Source of the DNA: Clostridia bacterium
GTDB lineage: Bacteria > Bacillota > Clostridia > Oscillospirales > CAG-272
Assembly: GCA_017420845.1 (NCBI GenBank)
Contig: JAFQOC010000620.1
Coordinates: forward strand, 1 to 9,758
Length of the DNA stretch: 9,758 nucleotides
Direction of reading: 5' to 3'
Shown: positions 1 through 7,089 of the stretch, piece after piece
Layout: each line of letters opens with the position of its first letter
Numbering within the stretch: the first letter of the stretch is position 1
Program-made: the position numbers and the translations under genes
Notes under the pieces: generated by a model
Seen by the model: the letters and a program-made list of their open reading frames with translations, nothing else
Told to the model about the DNA's origin: nothing
The model's database searches: none

Positions 1-91
1 CCACCGAGGAGCCTACCGAGGCTCCCACCGGAGAGAGCACCGATGACGTGACCGAGGAGCCCACCGAGGCACCTACCGAGGAGCCTACCCA
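1..91 (+). repeat. Thr-Glu-Pro linker-coding repeats
   Basis: Imperfect tandem units of about 12 and 24 bases (accgaggagcct / accgaggctccc) encode TEEPTEAPT-type repeats. An interruption, GESTDDV, falls at bases 30-50, and a further degenerate unit (PETEEPTD) follows at about 124-147. Such linkers are common between the anchor and the catalytic domain of clostridial extracellular proteins. The number of repeats upstream is unknown because the window begins inside the tract. Confidence 0.8.
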
Positions 92-2375
92 AAATCCTGA
101 CAACATTGTAGATACTGATCCCCCCGAGACCGAGGAACCCACCGATCCCTACCTGGAGATCGATGGCTTTGCCATGGATCACGAGCGTGTTACCCGTCAG
201 CTCGGCAGCGCCAATGCCATGAAGGCCGAGCGGGTGGAGATGGACGGGCTGCAGGTGGTGAAGATCTACTCCACCGCCGCCTCTCAGGATCCCTTTATTT
301 TCTTCAATGCCGAGAACTACTGCACCGCCAAGAAGATCGCAAAGTTCAAGGCTGACGATTACCGCTACGTCATCCTTCGCGTTAAGGCCGAGAACTGCTC
401 CTCCGCCAAGTTTGAGCTGTTCTACTGCGCGGGCTCCGTCACGGGCGCTACGGGCGAGTGCGTGCTGCAGGCCTCCTTTGACAACGCCACCACCGACTGG
501 CAGTACATCGTCTTCGACATGAACGGTGCCGCCAAGTGGACGGGGATCATTCACGGCTTCCGCTTCGACTACCAGCTCTCCGCCTCTGCCGCTGACGAGG
601 CTATGTACATCTCCCACATGTACTTCGCCAAGGATGAGGAGGAGATGAAGAAGGTCACCCAGAAGGGTCTTAAGAATCCCTTCGAGGTGGTCACCGATCC
701 CGTGGTGGAGGAGAAGGTGGAGGAGCTGCTGGCGACTCCCGACAAGGCTCCCGCTCCGGATAACACCAAGCAGAACGCCGCCGCTGAGGATGCCAATCTG
801 GAGCTGTGGTTCAATCACGCCTACATCAACAACCCCGCCGAGGATATCACCTCCACGGGCTGGAACTCCTACCTCCTCCGTCTGGCCAAGAACGAGTCCG
901 AGGGCACCCATATGTTCCTCGTCTCCAAAGAGGGTCACAGCGGTCTGACCGTTTCGGTCACTCCCTTCAGGAATGCAGACGGCGCCGAGCTGAAGACCGA
1001 GCTTATGTACGGCTACTACTTCGACGACGTGGACGGCAAGACCCTGGTGGATCCCATTCCGTGGGTCAAGGACGGCCAGACCTTCGATCTCGCCGCCGGC
1101 CGCAGCTACATGTACATCATCAAGGCAACCTCCTTCATGGATTCCCCTGCCGGTGAGTACACCGCCACCGTCACCGTATCCGATGCACAGGGCAACGAGA
1201 TCAAGAAGGCCGTCGTTTCTGCCTACGTCTGGAACTTCGTTCTCCCCGAGGAGACCTCCTGCAAGACCCAGATGGATCTGTCCTGGTACAATATCTACTA
1301 CTCCCACGAGTGCTGGGAGGGCGACGACAGCCTGCTCTACAAGAACTACTACGACCTCCTGCTGAACAACCGCGTCTGCGCCTACACCCTGCCCTACAAC
1401 ACCAAGGGAGACTTCTCCGACTCCCGTATTATCCAGTATCTGGATAACCCCCGCGTGACCGCCTTCAATCCCATCGGCTGGAAGGAAGAGGTGACCGTGG
1501 GCCGCGTTCAGTCAGCCTATGCGTTCCTTTCCCAGAAGCAGGAATGGCTGGATAAGTCATACTTCTACATGGTAGACGAGCCCGGCAACAAGGCCCAGCT
1601 GGATCAGATCAACCAGTACGGCGCTCTTCTGAAGGAGCATTTCCCCGGCTATAAGATGATGGCCCCCGAGCACGTAAACTACGTCTGGGACAAGGATTCC
1701 ACCGTGGATAACTTCTCCTACGTGCAGGATTCCATCAACGTCTGGTGCTTCAAGCCCTACTTCTTCACCACCTACGAGCAGGCCAGATACGACCGCCGTC
1801 TCACCTACTGGATGACCCCCAAGCTGGAGGCCAACCTGGGTACCTTCGCCGAGCGTATGTACAAGGAGCAGGCCGAGGGCGACGAGCTGTGGTGGTACGT
1901 CACCCGCCGTCCCGAGTCTCCTGAGATCACTCTGCTCATGGAGACCGAGGCTGTCCGTCACCGCATCCTGTTCTGGCAGCAGAAGCTCTACAACGTGGAC
2001 AGCTTCCTCTACTACCTGGTCAACGACTGGTACGAGATCGGTGAGAACAACGGCCTGAACAAGAAGTATGAGCATACCGCGGGCATGGATGCCTTCGACT
2101 GCTACGGCAACGGCGTCCTGCTCTACTGCGGTCAGGATTTTGACGTCTACGGCGGCGTGGAGTCCATCCGCCTGGAGACCGTCCGCGACGGTATCGAGGA
2201 CTTCGAGTACCTCACCATGATCACCGAAATGTACGGCAAGGAGGTCACCGACGCCATTATCCACCGTCTGACCACCTCCCTGTCCAACTACAACACCGAC
2301 ACCGACAACTTCACCGAGCTTCGCATCGCTCTGGGTAACATCATCGAGGCTACCCTGGCCGAGCAGGGGAAGTGA
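1..2375 (+). CDS. DUF4091 / GH123-like glycoside hydrolase, 5' partial
   Basis: The frame is open from base 3 to the TGA at 2373-2375, and no start is visible before the edge. The GTG at 48 sits inside a Thr-Glu-Pro linker, so the true start and any signal peptide lie upstream. Counting residues from that GTG: a linker to about 35, a beta-rich, possibly carbohydrate-binding domain at about 38-200, a second linker rich in Glu, Pro and Ala at about 200-250, a beta-sandwich at about 250-400, and a probable TIM-barrel catalytic region at about 405-765. The motif YMVDEPG places an Asp-Glu pair at 510-511. GH123 beta-N-acetylgalactosaminidases use such a pair in substrate-assisted catalysis. The C-terminal signature SIRLETVRDGIEDFEYL is typical of DUF4091. 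The protein is probably surface-bound or secreted and acts on glycans. The family assignment is firm, but the substrate is inferred, because DUF4091 is broader than the characterised GH123 enzymes. A terminator follows directly. Confidence 0.85.
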   Translation, partial: TEEPTEAPTGESTDDVTEEPTEAPTEEPTQNPDNIVDTDPPETEEPTDPYLEIDGFAMDHERVTRQLGSANAMKAERVEMDGLQVVKIYSTAASQDPFIFFNAENYCTAKKIAKFKADDYRYVILRVKAENCSSAKFELFYCAGSVTGATGECVLQASFDNATTDWQYIVFDMNGAAKWTGIIHGFRFDYQLSASAADEAMYISHMYFAKDEEEMKKVTQKGLKNPFEVVTDPVVEEKVEELLATPDKAPAPDNTKQNAAAEDANLELWFNHAYINNPAEDITSTGWNSYLLRLAKNESEGTHMFLVSKEGHSGLTVSVTPFRNADGAELKTELMYGYYFDDVDGKTLVDPIPWVKDGQTFDLAAGRSYMYIIKATSFMDSPAGEYTATVTVSDAQGNEIKKAVVSAYVWNFVLPEETSCKTQMDLSWYNIYYSHECWEGDDSLLYKNYYDLLLNNRVCAYTLPYNTKGDFSDSRIIQYLDNPRVTAFNPIGWKEEVTVGRVQSAYAFLSQKQEWLDKSYFYMVDEPGNKAQLDQINQYGALLKEHFPGYKMMAPEHVNYVWDKDSTVDNFSYVQDSINVWCFKPYFFTTYEQARYDRRLTYWMTPKLEANLGTFAERMYKEQAEGDELWWYVTRRPESPEITLLMETEAVRHRILFWQQKLYNVDSFLYYLVNDWYEIGENNGLNKKYEHTAGMDAFDCYGNGVLLYCGQDFDVYGGVESIRLETVRDGIEDFEYLTMITEMYGKEVTDAIIHRLTTSLSNYNTDTDNFTELRIALGNIIEATLAEQGK

Positions 2376-2385
2376 TGAGCTCCCC

Positions 2386-2424
2386 ATACCCCGCCGCTTG
2401 GAGCGGCGGGGTATTCTCGTTTCT
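2386..2424 (+). terminator. Intrinsic terminator after the GH123-like gene
   Basis: A perfect 13-bp stem (2386-2398 with 2402-2414, GC-rich core) has a 3-base TGG loop and is followed by a T/C-rich stretch (tctcgtttct). It lies 10 bases after the stop codon. It separates the hydrolase from the regulator gene, whose promoter lies downstream. Confidence 0.85.
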
Positions 2425-2458
2425 ACCGGGGACATGCATCCCGTCAATACGGAAAAAA

Positions 2459-2471
2459 CAACCATCGGTTG
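2459..2471. promoter_or_regulatory. Candidate operator next to the XRE gene promoter
   Basis: CAACCATCGGTTG is a perfect palindrome with 5-bp arms and a 3-base centre. It ends one base before the -35 hexamer of the regulator promoter. A near-copy lies in the upstream region of the ABC genes (3066-3080). Autoregulation by the adjacent XRE protein is an inference. Five-base arms are short enough that chance cannot be excluded. Confidence 0.4.
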
Positions 2472-2472
2472 C

Positions 2473-2502
2473 TTGAAAAAGCTCCCGGGGATGTGGTACA
2501 AT
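2473..2502 (+). promoter_or_regulatory. SigA-type promoter of the XRE regulator
   Basis: The -35 TTGAAA (2473-2478), an 18-base spacer and the -10 TACAAT (2497-2502) with an upstream TGG extended -10 element make a good vegetative promoter. Transcription would begin near 2509, leaving a leader of about 50 bases. This rules out the earlier in-frame ATG at 2398, which also falls inside the preceding terminator hairpin. Confidence 0.8.
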
Positions 2503-2514
2503 ATAGAGGATGTG

Positions 2515-2539
2515 GGCGCGGAGCCGTTTCAGGCGCGCC
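2515..2539 (+). other. Leader hairpin before the XRE regulator
   Basis: GGCGCG at 2515-2520 pairs perfectly with CGCGCC at 2534-2539 across a 13-base loop, just after the predicted transcription start. The GGAAAGGA Shine-Dalgarno begins three bases after the stem. It may stabilise the transcript or limit ribosome access; no function is shown. Confidence 0.35.
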
Positions 2540-2562
2540 TCGGAAAGGATGATGCCTTGGCC

Positions 2563-2991
2563 ATGAAATACGACTTTTCCCATATGGGTGAAAACATTGC
2601 CGCCCTTCGCCGCGCCGCGGGGCTGACCCAGGAGCTTCTGGCCGACAGGCTGGGTGTCACCTCCCAGGCCGTGTCCAAGTGGGAGCGCCAGCTCTCCTGC
2701 CCCGACGTCTCTCTCCTCCCCGCCATGGCCGAGGTCTTCGGGGTGAATATTGATGCCCTTTTCGCCGTGGCCGAGTCGGATATCCTCCCTTCCATTGATG
2801 TCCTTCCTTGGGAGGATGACGGGCGGGTACGCATCGCGGTCTTTGAGGGCAAGCGTCTCTGTACCCGTGAGGTCTACGAGTGTCCCGACGGGGAGGAGAT
2901 GGTGCTCCTCATCCGCCACGAGGAGGGAAGGCACGCCCTGCCCTTCGGAATGGTGAAGCCCGCGGGCAAGACTAAGAATCCGCCTGAATAG
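2563..2991 (+). CDS. XRE-family helix-turn-helix transcriptional regulator
   Basis: A 142-residue protein. Residues about 8-64 form a lambda-repressor-like HTH: IAALRRAAGLTQELLADRLG, then VTSQAVSKWERQ as the recognition region, ending in VNIDALF. The remainder, about 75 residues, begins with LPWEDDGRVRIAVFEGKRL and looks like a short beta-rich domain of the kind seen in clostridial XRE proteins; its ligand is unknown. It ends in a polar Lys-Pro tail. ATG 2563 follows GGAAAGGA (2542-2549) by 13 bases. An in-frame TTG at 2557 has better spacing (7 bases) and would add two residues, so the start is uncertain by that much. The gene has its own promoter and lies 175 bases upstream of the ABC pair. 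It may control that pair, but there is no direct proof. Confidence 0.85.
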   Translation: MKYDFSHMGENIAALRRAAGLTQELLADRLGVTSQAVSKWERQLSCPDVSLLPAMAEVFGVNIDALFAVAESDILPSIDVLPWEDDGRVRIAVFEGKRLCTREVYECPDGEEMVLLIRHEEGRHALPFGMVKPAGKTKNPPE

Positions 2992-3015
2992 CCGTATTGT
3001 CGCATGCGGTACGGC
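2991..3015 (+). other. Hairpin overlapping the XRE stop codon
   Basis: GCCGTA at 2991-2996 pairs with TACGGC at 3010-3015 around a 13-base loop that contains a GCATGC palindrome. There is no T tract, so it is a poor intrinsic terminator. It could be an attenuating structure between the regulator and the ABC genes or a chance inverted repeat. Confidence 0.3.
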
Positions 3016-3065
3016 GCAAACGGGGAGGTGGACGGTAAAATTTCCCCGAAATGAACCAAAAGAAC

Positions 3066-3080
3066 CAACCTTTCGGCTTG
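3066..3080. promoter_or_regulatory. Candidate operator in the ABC promoter region
   Basis: CAACCTTTCGGCTTG is an imperfect inverted repeat with the half-sites CAACC and GGCTTG. It closely resembles CAACCATCGGTTG beside the regulator's own promoter. It covers the expected -35/spacer region of the extended -10 at 3084-3092. A 7-base direct repeat, GAACCAA, occurs at 3053-3059 and 3062-3068, partly overlapping it. Binding by the upstream XRE protein is inferred. Confidence 0.4.
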
Positions 3081-3083
3081 GAA

Positions 3084-3092
3084 TGATACTAT
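3084..3092 (+). promoter_or_regulatory. Extended -10 promoter of the ABC genes
   Basis: TGATACTAT is an extended -10 element (TGn plus TACTAT). No good -35 hexamer lies 16-18 bases upstream; that place is taken by the CAACC-type inverted repeat. The promoter would therefore be weak or regulator-dependent. A start near 3099 gives a leader of about 68 bases, pyrimidine-rich over much of its length. Confidence 0.5.
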
Positions 3093-3166
3093 ATAGGTGA
3101 AGGCCGTCCCGGTCCCCGCCCCGTACTCTGTCCGCACCCCCACCCGTGTACGTCTCTGTTTGAAAT

Positions 3167-5056
3167 ATGAGTAAAAAAGCAAAAAATAAAAAGAACCCTA
3201 CCGAGAAGAAGCCCGACAAGCTCCCCCTTCGCCGTGTTCTGCAAAACAATCTTTACATGCTGGGGATGATCCGCCGCGCCGCCCCCGCCTACATTTTCAT
3301 TGACGTCATCCTTGACCTGTCCTGGTCGGTGATCGAGTTTTTCAGCGGCTCCTTCCTCCTCAAGGTGGTGGTGGATCACCTGGGAGATGGCGGAGATCCC
3401 GCCACCCTCGCGTGGTTCATCGGCGGGATGTTTGTTATCCACGTCACCGTCTTCTTTGCCCAGCAGGCATTCTGGCAGATTTACGCACCTATCAGCCAGC
3501 GCAAGCTCTCTATGGCCATCCGTACCGCCCTCTATACCCAGATGCGGGCGGTGGAGCTGTCCTGCTATGAGGATCCCGCCTACTACGAAAAATACGTCAA
3601 GGCCATGAACGAGGCCGAGGATCGGGCGTTCAACGTGCTTTGGTCCCTGGAACGGCTGTTCGGTCAGGTCTTTTCCCTGGTTGCCAACGCTCTCCTGCTC
3701 TGGAGCATTGACCCCCTTCTCATGCTCTTCGCTCTCATCCCCTTTGCCGTAGGCTTCATCCGTAAGAAACGCAACAAAATTGCCTTCAACGAGAACAACG
3801 ACATACAGAAGCTGGCCTGGAAAGCCAATTACATCCAGCGAGGCTTCTATCTCACCGACTACGCCAAGGAGATGCGTCTTACGGGAATGTCCGACAAGCT
3901 CTTGTCGGATCTGGACGAGACTACCGTGGAGATCGAAAGGATCAAGCGCAAGTACGGTCTGCGCACGGCTGCCCTGGACTATTCCTGCCGTATTTCCCAT
4001 GAGGTGGTCACCATCCTGGGCGCCTGCCTTTACGCCGTTTACGCCACCCTTGTACGAGGGACGGTGGGCGTGGGGGATTGTATCGTGGTGCTGAATTCTG
4101 TAGGCTCGGTGTCGGGCTACCTCCAGGGACTGGTTACCAATCTGGTCTCCTTCCATGAGCACGCTCTGTATATCGAAAATCTACGTTCCTTTCTGGAATA
4201 TGAGCCCAAGATCAAGGAAAATTCCGACGGCGCCGTGGCCGCAGGCGGCGAGATCGTGGCAGAGGATGTGAAATACCGCTATGGCGGTGCCGAAACTGAC
4301 ACCCTCCACGGCGTCAGCCTACGCATCGCTCCCGGGGAAAAGATTGCCCTGGTAGGTCAGAACGGCTCGGGCAAGTCTACCTTCGTCAAGCTCCTGCTCC
4401 ACCTCTACGAGCCCGGCGAGGGAAGCATCACCATGGACGGGGTCCCCATGAATGACCATACCCTTGCCTCGTGGCGGGGTGTGTTCAAGCCCGTCTTTCA
4501 GGATTACTCCATTTTCGCCCTCTCGGTAGCCGAGAACATCCTCACCCGCCCCATGCGGAGGGATCCCGAGGGGGAGGCCGCCGACCGCGCGTTGGTGGAA
4601 AACGCCCTCAGGCAGAGCGGTGCCTATGACCGCGTCATGAAAATGCCCCACGGCATGGATACCGTGCTCACCCGCGAGTTTGACGACAAGGGAGAGGTAT
4701 TATCGGGAGGCGAGGCTCAAAAGATCGCTCTGTCCCGTGTCTTTGCCTCGGACAACCCCGTGGTGATTCTGGACGAGCCTACCTCAGCTCTGGATCCCGT
4801 GGCCGAGTATCAGCTCTTTGAGAACATGATGGAGGCCTGCCGCGACCGCACCGTGGTCTTTATTTCCCACCGCCTTTCCTCTGCCGTACTGGCAGATCGG
4901 GTCTACCTCTTTGAGGATGGCCGCGTGGTGGAGAGCGGTACCCACTGTGAGCTCATGGAGCAGGGCGGTCACTACGCCGATATGTTCCGCAAGCAGGCCG
5001 AAAGCTACCGCGAGACACCGGCCGGGACCGCTTCCGAAAAGGAGGTGCGGGTATGA
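3167..5056 (+). CDS. ABC exporter half, fused permease and ATPase (first subunit)
   Basis: A 629-residue fused half-transporter. After a Lys-rich cytoplasmic N-terminus (1-28), the membrane domain spans about 30-325, with clear hydrophobic segments near 38-65, 78-100, 160-200 and 265-315. The ATPase domain has the A-loop Tyr372, Walker A GQNGSGKST at 397-405, Q-loop Gln445, signature LSGGE at 512-516, Walker B Asp536 with catalytic Glu537, and switch His568. All key residues are present. The TGA overlaps the next start as ATGA, so the two genes are translationally coupled and should form a heterodimer. Both carry related motifs (CYEDP..., DYAKEM...), pointing to an old duplication. The substrate is unknown; peptides, drugs or lipids are possible. 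There is no recognisable Shine-Dalgarno before ATG 3167, which is unusual here, but the Lys-rich start and the lack of a better site support it. Confidence 0.9.
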   Translation: MSKKAKNKKNPTEKKPDKLPLRRVLQNNLYMLGMIRRAAPAYIFIDVILDLSWSVIEFFSGSFLLKVVVDHLGDGGDPATLAWFIGGMFVIHVTVFFAQQAFWQIYAPISQRKLSMAIRTALYTQMRAVELSCYEDPAYYEKYVKAMNEAEDRAFNVLWSLERLFGQVFSLVANALLLWSIDPLLMLFALIPFAVGFIRKKRNKIAFNENNDIQKLAWKANYIQRGFYLTDYAKEMRLTGMSDKLLSDLDETTVEIERIKRKYGLRTAALDYSCRISHEVVTILGACLYAVYATLVRGTVGVGDCIVVLNSVGSVSGYLQGLVTNLVSFHEHALYIENLRSFLEYEPKIKENSDGAVAAGGEIVAEDVKYRYGGAETDTLHGVSLRIAPGEKIALVGQNGSGKSTFVKLLLHLYEPGEGSITMDGVPMNDHTLASWRGVFKPVFQDYSIFALSVAENILTRPMRRDPEGEAADRALVENALRQSGAYDRVMKMPHGMDTVLTREFDDKGEVLSGGEAQKIALSRVFASDNPVVILDEPTSALDPVAEYQLFENMMEACRDRTVVFISHRLSSAVLADRVYLFEDGRVVESGTHCELMEQGGHYADMFRKQAESYRETPAGTASEKEVRV

Positions 5057-6996
5057 ATAGAATGAACAACACCTCCAAGCACCGCCGCCGTGGCCGTACG
5101 GTGCTGGTGTACGACGCCAAAATTCTGGCGAAGGTCTGGAGGCTTTGCCCTGCCTATATTGTTTTTCTGGCTTTGTGGTCTCTTATGTGGGCGGGGATCG
5201 ACACGGCGGCGGTCTACTTTCGTAACGCCATGTTTAACGCGCTGGACACCTCTGACGCCTTTGGGGACGTAGCGGTTTTCATCCTCGCACTGGCGGCCTT
5301 CTACCTGATCGTGTTTATCCCCGATCACATCTACAGTCTCATCATCAGTCCCATTCTGGATAACCGCCTCCGCTACAGGATGCATTCCGAGCTGTACCGC
5401 AAGGCACAGCGCATGGATCTGGCTTGCTACGACGATCCCGATTTCTACAATCAGTTCGTCTGGGCCATGCGGGAGTCGGATAACCGTGCCATCGCCGTGG
5501 TCCGCGCCCTCTTCAATATCGTCAACCGTGTCATTTCTGCTACCGCCATTTCCGCTCTTTTGCTGACCATCAACGTCTGGATGGGTATTCTCATGCTGGT
5601 CGGGGTGGGGGTGACTCTGGTGGTGGAGTACTTTGGCAACCGCCTGTGGATCCGCGTCATGGAGATCATGAATCCCCTGTGGCGCAGAGAAAGCTACATC
5701 ACGCGGGTGTTTAACCTGTCCGACTACGCCAAGGAAATGCGCACCTCGGGCGTCGGTGACATGATGACAAGGGACTGCGAGGATACGGTGGAGGAGCTGA
5801 ACAAGCTGGATATCAGGTACGGCAAGCGGTTCACCCTCCTCTACGGCGTGGGCTTCAACATCGCCCGCAGAGGTACTTACTACGCCACCATCCTCATCAT
5901 GGTCTTTGAGCTTTCCGCGGGACGGGTGCAGTTGGGTGGATTCGCCGCTGCCGTTGCCTCTCTGTGGATGCTTCAATCCATCATGATGAACCTGGCGGAT
6001 TCTCTGACCGAGCTGCCCAAGCACGCCTTGTACATTGAAAAATACTTCAAATTCCTGGAGCATGAGAATCATCTCGTCTCGGGTAGGGAGCCTGTCCCCG
6101 CCTTTGAGTCCTTGACCTTTGAGAACGTCAGCTTTGCCTATGCCTCTGTCTTCACCGACGAGGAGACCGCTCTGGCCTCCGAGATCAAGGAGTTTGAGCG
6201 CAAGGAGAAGGGCAAGACCGATGCCGATGAGGAAAAGCCCCGCGAGAAACGTCCCGCCGTGCTGAAAAACGTCAGCTTCACCATTCGCAAGGGGGAAAAA
6301 ACTGCCATCGTGGGCTACAACGGGGCGGGCAAGACCACGCTTATCAAGCTGGTCATGCGGCTCTACGACCCCACCGAGGGGCGCATCCTCTACAACGGAC
6401 GGGACATCCGCGAATACGATCTGCATGAGTACCGTGAACGTATCGGGGCGGTGTTCCAGGACTACCGCATTTTCGCCGCCACCTTGGGTGAGAACGTCAT
6501 GGGCGGAGGCTATGAGCGAACGCCCGAGAACGAGTCCCGCATCCGCGAGGCTCTGGACAGTGCCACCTTTACTGAACGTCTCGAGGGTCTGGAAAAGGGC
6601 TTGGAGACTCCCTTGACCCGAGAGATCGACAAGGAGGGGGTGAATCTGTCGGGGGGCGAAGCCCAGAAGGTGGCCATAGCCCGTGTTTTTGTCCGTCCCT
6701 ATGATCTTATCATCATGGACGAGCCCTCCTCTGCCTTGGATCCCGTGGCTGAGTACGAGCTGAACCACTCGATCCTGAGTGCCGCAGACAGCCGCGAAAG
6801 CGGTCGCACGGCGACGGTGATCTTTATTTCCCACCGCCTCTCCACCACCCGCTTCGCGGATCGTATTTTCCTGTTCGCGGGTGGCGAGCTGACGGAGCAG
6901 GGAAGTCACGACGAGCTCATGGCTCTGAGGGGAAAATACGCCGAAATGTTCGACATGCAGGCGGAGAAGTACCGCAGGGGAGAGAATATGAATTAA
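5053..6996 (+). CDS. ABC exporter half, fused permease and ATPase (second subunit)
   Basis: A 647-residue paralogue of the preceding gene. GGAGG at 5041-5045 precedes ATG 5053 by seven bases, and the start overlaps the upstream stop by four bases. The membrane domain covers about 30-335. The ATPase domain has A-loop Tyr363, Walker A GYNGAGKTT at 421-429, Q-loop Gln469, LSGGE at 532-536, Walker B Asp556/Glu557 and switch His594. Between Tyr363 and the next core strand lie 39 residues where the partner has seven. The extra stretch is highly charged (EIKEFERKEKGKTDADEEK) and probably forms a helix or loop on the ATPase surface. Both subunits appear to have full catalytic residues, whereas many heterodimeric exporters have one degenerate site. 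It is expected to act with the first subunit at the cytoplasmic membrane. The exported substrate cannot be read from the sequence. Confidence 0.9.
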   Translation: MNRMNNTSKHRRRGRTVLVYDAKILAKVWRLCPAYIVFLALWSLMWAGIDTAAVYFRNAMFNALDTSDAFGDVAVFILALAAFYLIVFIPDHIYSLIISPILDNRLRYRMHSELYRKAQRMDLACYDDPDFYNQFVWAMRESDNRAIAVVRALFNIVNRVISATAISALLLTINVWMGILMLVGVGVTLVVEYFGNRLWIRVMEIMNPLWRRESYITRVFNLSDYAKEMRTSGVGDMMTRDCEDTVEELNKLDIRYGKRFTLLYGVGFNIARRGTYYATILIMVFELSAGRVQLGGFAAAVASLWMLQSIMMNLADSLTELPKHALYIEKYFKFLEHENHLVSGREPVPAFESLTFENVSFAYASVFTDEETALASEIKEFERKEKGKTDADEEKPREKRPAVLKNVSFTIRKGEKTAIVGYNGAGKTTLIKLVMRLYDPTEGRILYNGRDIREYDLHEYRERIGAVFQDYRIFAATLGENVMGGGYERTPENESRIREALDSATFTERLEGLEKGLETPLTREIDKEGVNLSGGEAQKVAIARVFVRPYDLIIMDEPSSALDPVAEYELNHSILSAADSRESGRTATVIFISHRLSTTRFADRIFLFAGGELTEQGSHDELMALRGKYAEMFDMQAEKYRRGENMN

Positions 6997-7000
6997 AAGG

Positions 7001-7033
7001 AAAAGGTGATCTGCGGTTGCGGATCACCTTTTT
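7001..7033. terminator. Bidirectional terminator between the ABC genes and eno
   Basis: AAAAGGTGATC (7001-7011) pairs with GATCACCTTTT (7022-7032). Three further inner pairs, one of them G-T, close on a GGTT loop. A T run follows on the plus strand. On the minus strand the same hairpin is followed by CCTTTTCCTTTTAATT, so it can also end eno transcripts coming from the right. It begins four bases after the second ABC stop codon. Confidence 0.85.
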
Positions 7034-7089
7034 AACTTTAGGGTACCTCAAAAACTCATTGTGCGGCGAGCGGCTTTTAGAGATGCCCT

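Noticed and set aside
1..150. Tandem short repeats as a CRISPR or regulatory array
   Set aside because: The units are in frame, contiguous and encode a Thr-Glu-Pro linker; there are no spacers.
1557..2501. Minus-strand frame of 314 codons opposite the 3' part of the hydrolase
   Set aside because: It crosses the terminator, is rich in Val, Gly and Leu as expected of a shadow of GC-ending codons, and has no recognisable domain.
2398..2562. Extended N-terminus for the XRE regulator
   Set aside because: It would begin inside the preceding terminator hairpin and upstream of the gene's own promoter, and the added residues resemble no domain.
3089..4162. Minus-strand frame of 357 codons opposite the first ABC gene
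   Set aside because: Antisense shadow of the membrane-domain coding region, with no plausible promoter, ribosome site or motif.
5005..6909. Long open frame on the minus strand (634 codons) opposite the second ABC gene
   Set aside because: It lies antisense to a clear ABC transporter with all motifs. Its composition is that of a shadow frame in GC-rich coding DNA (His, Val and Gly-rich), and no family motif is visible.
7034..7089. Possible small gene or RNA between the terminator and eno
   Set aside because: Only 56 bases with no start, ribosome site or convincing hairpin. It is most simply the 3' untranslated end of eno.
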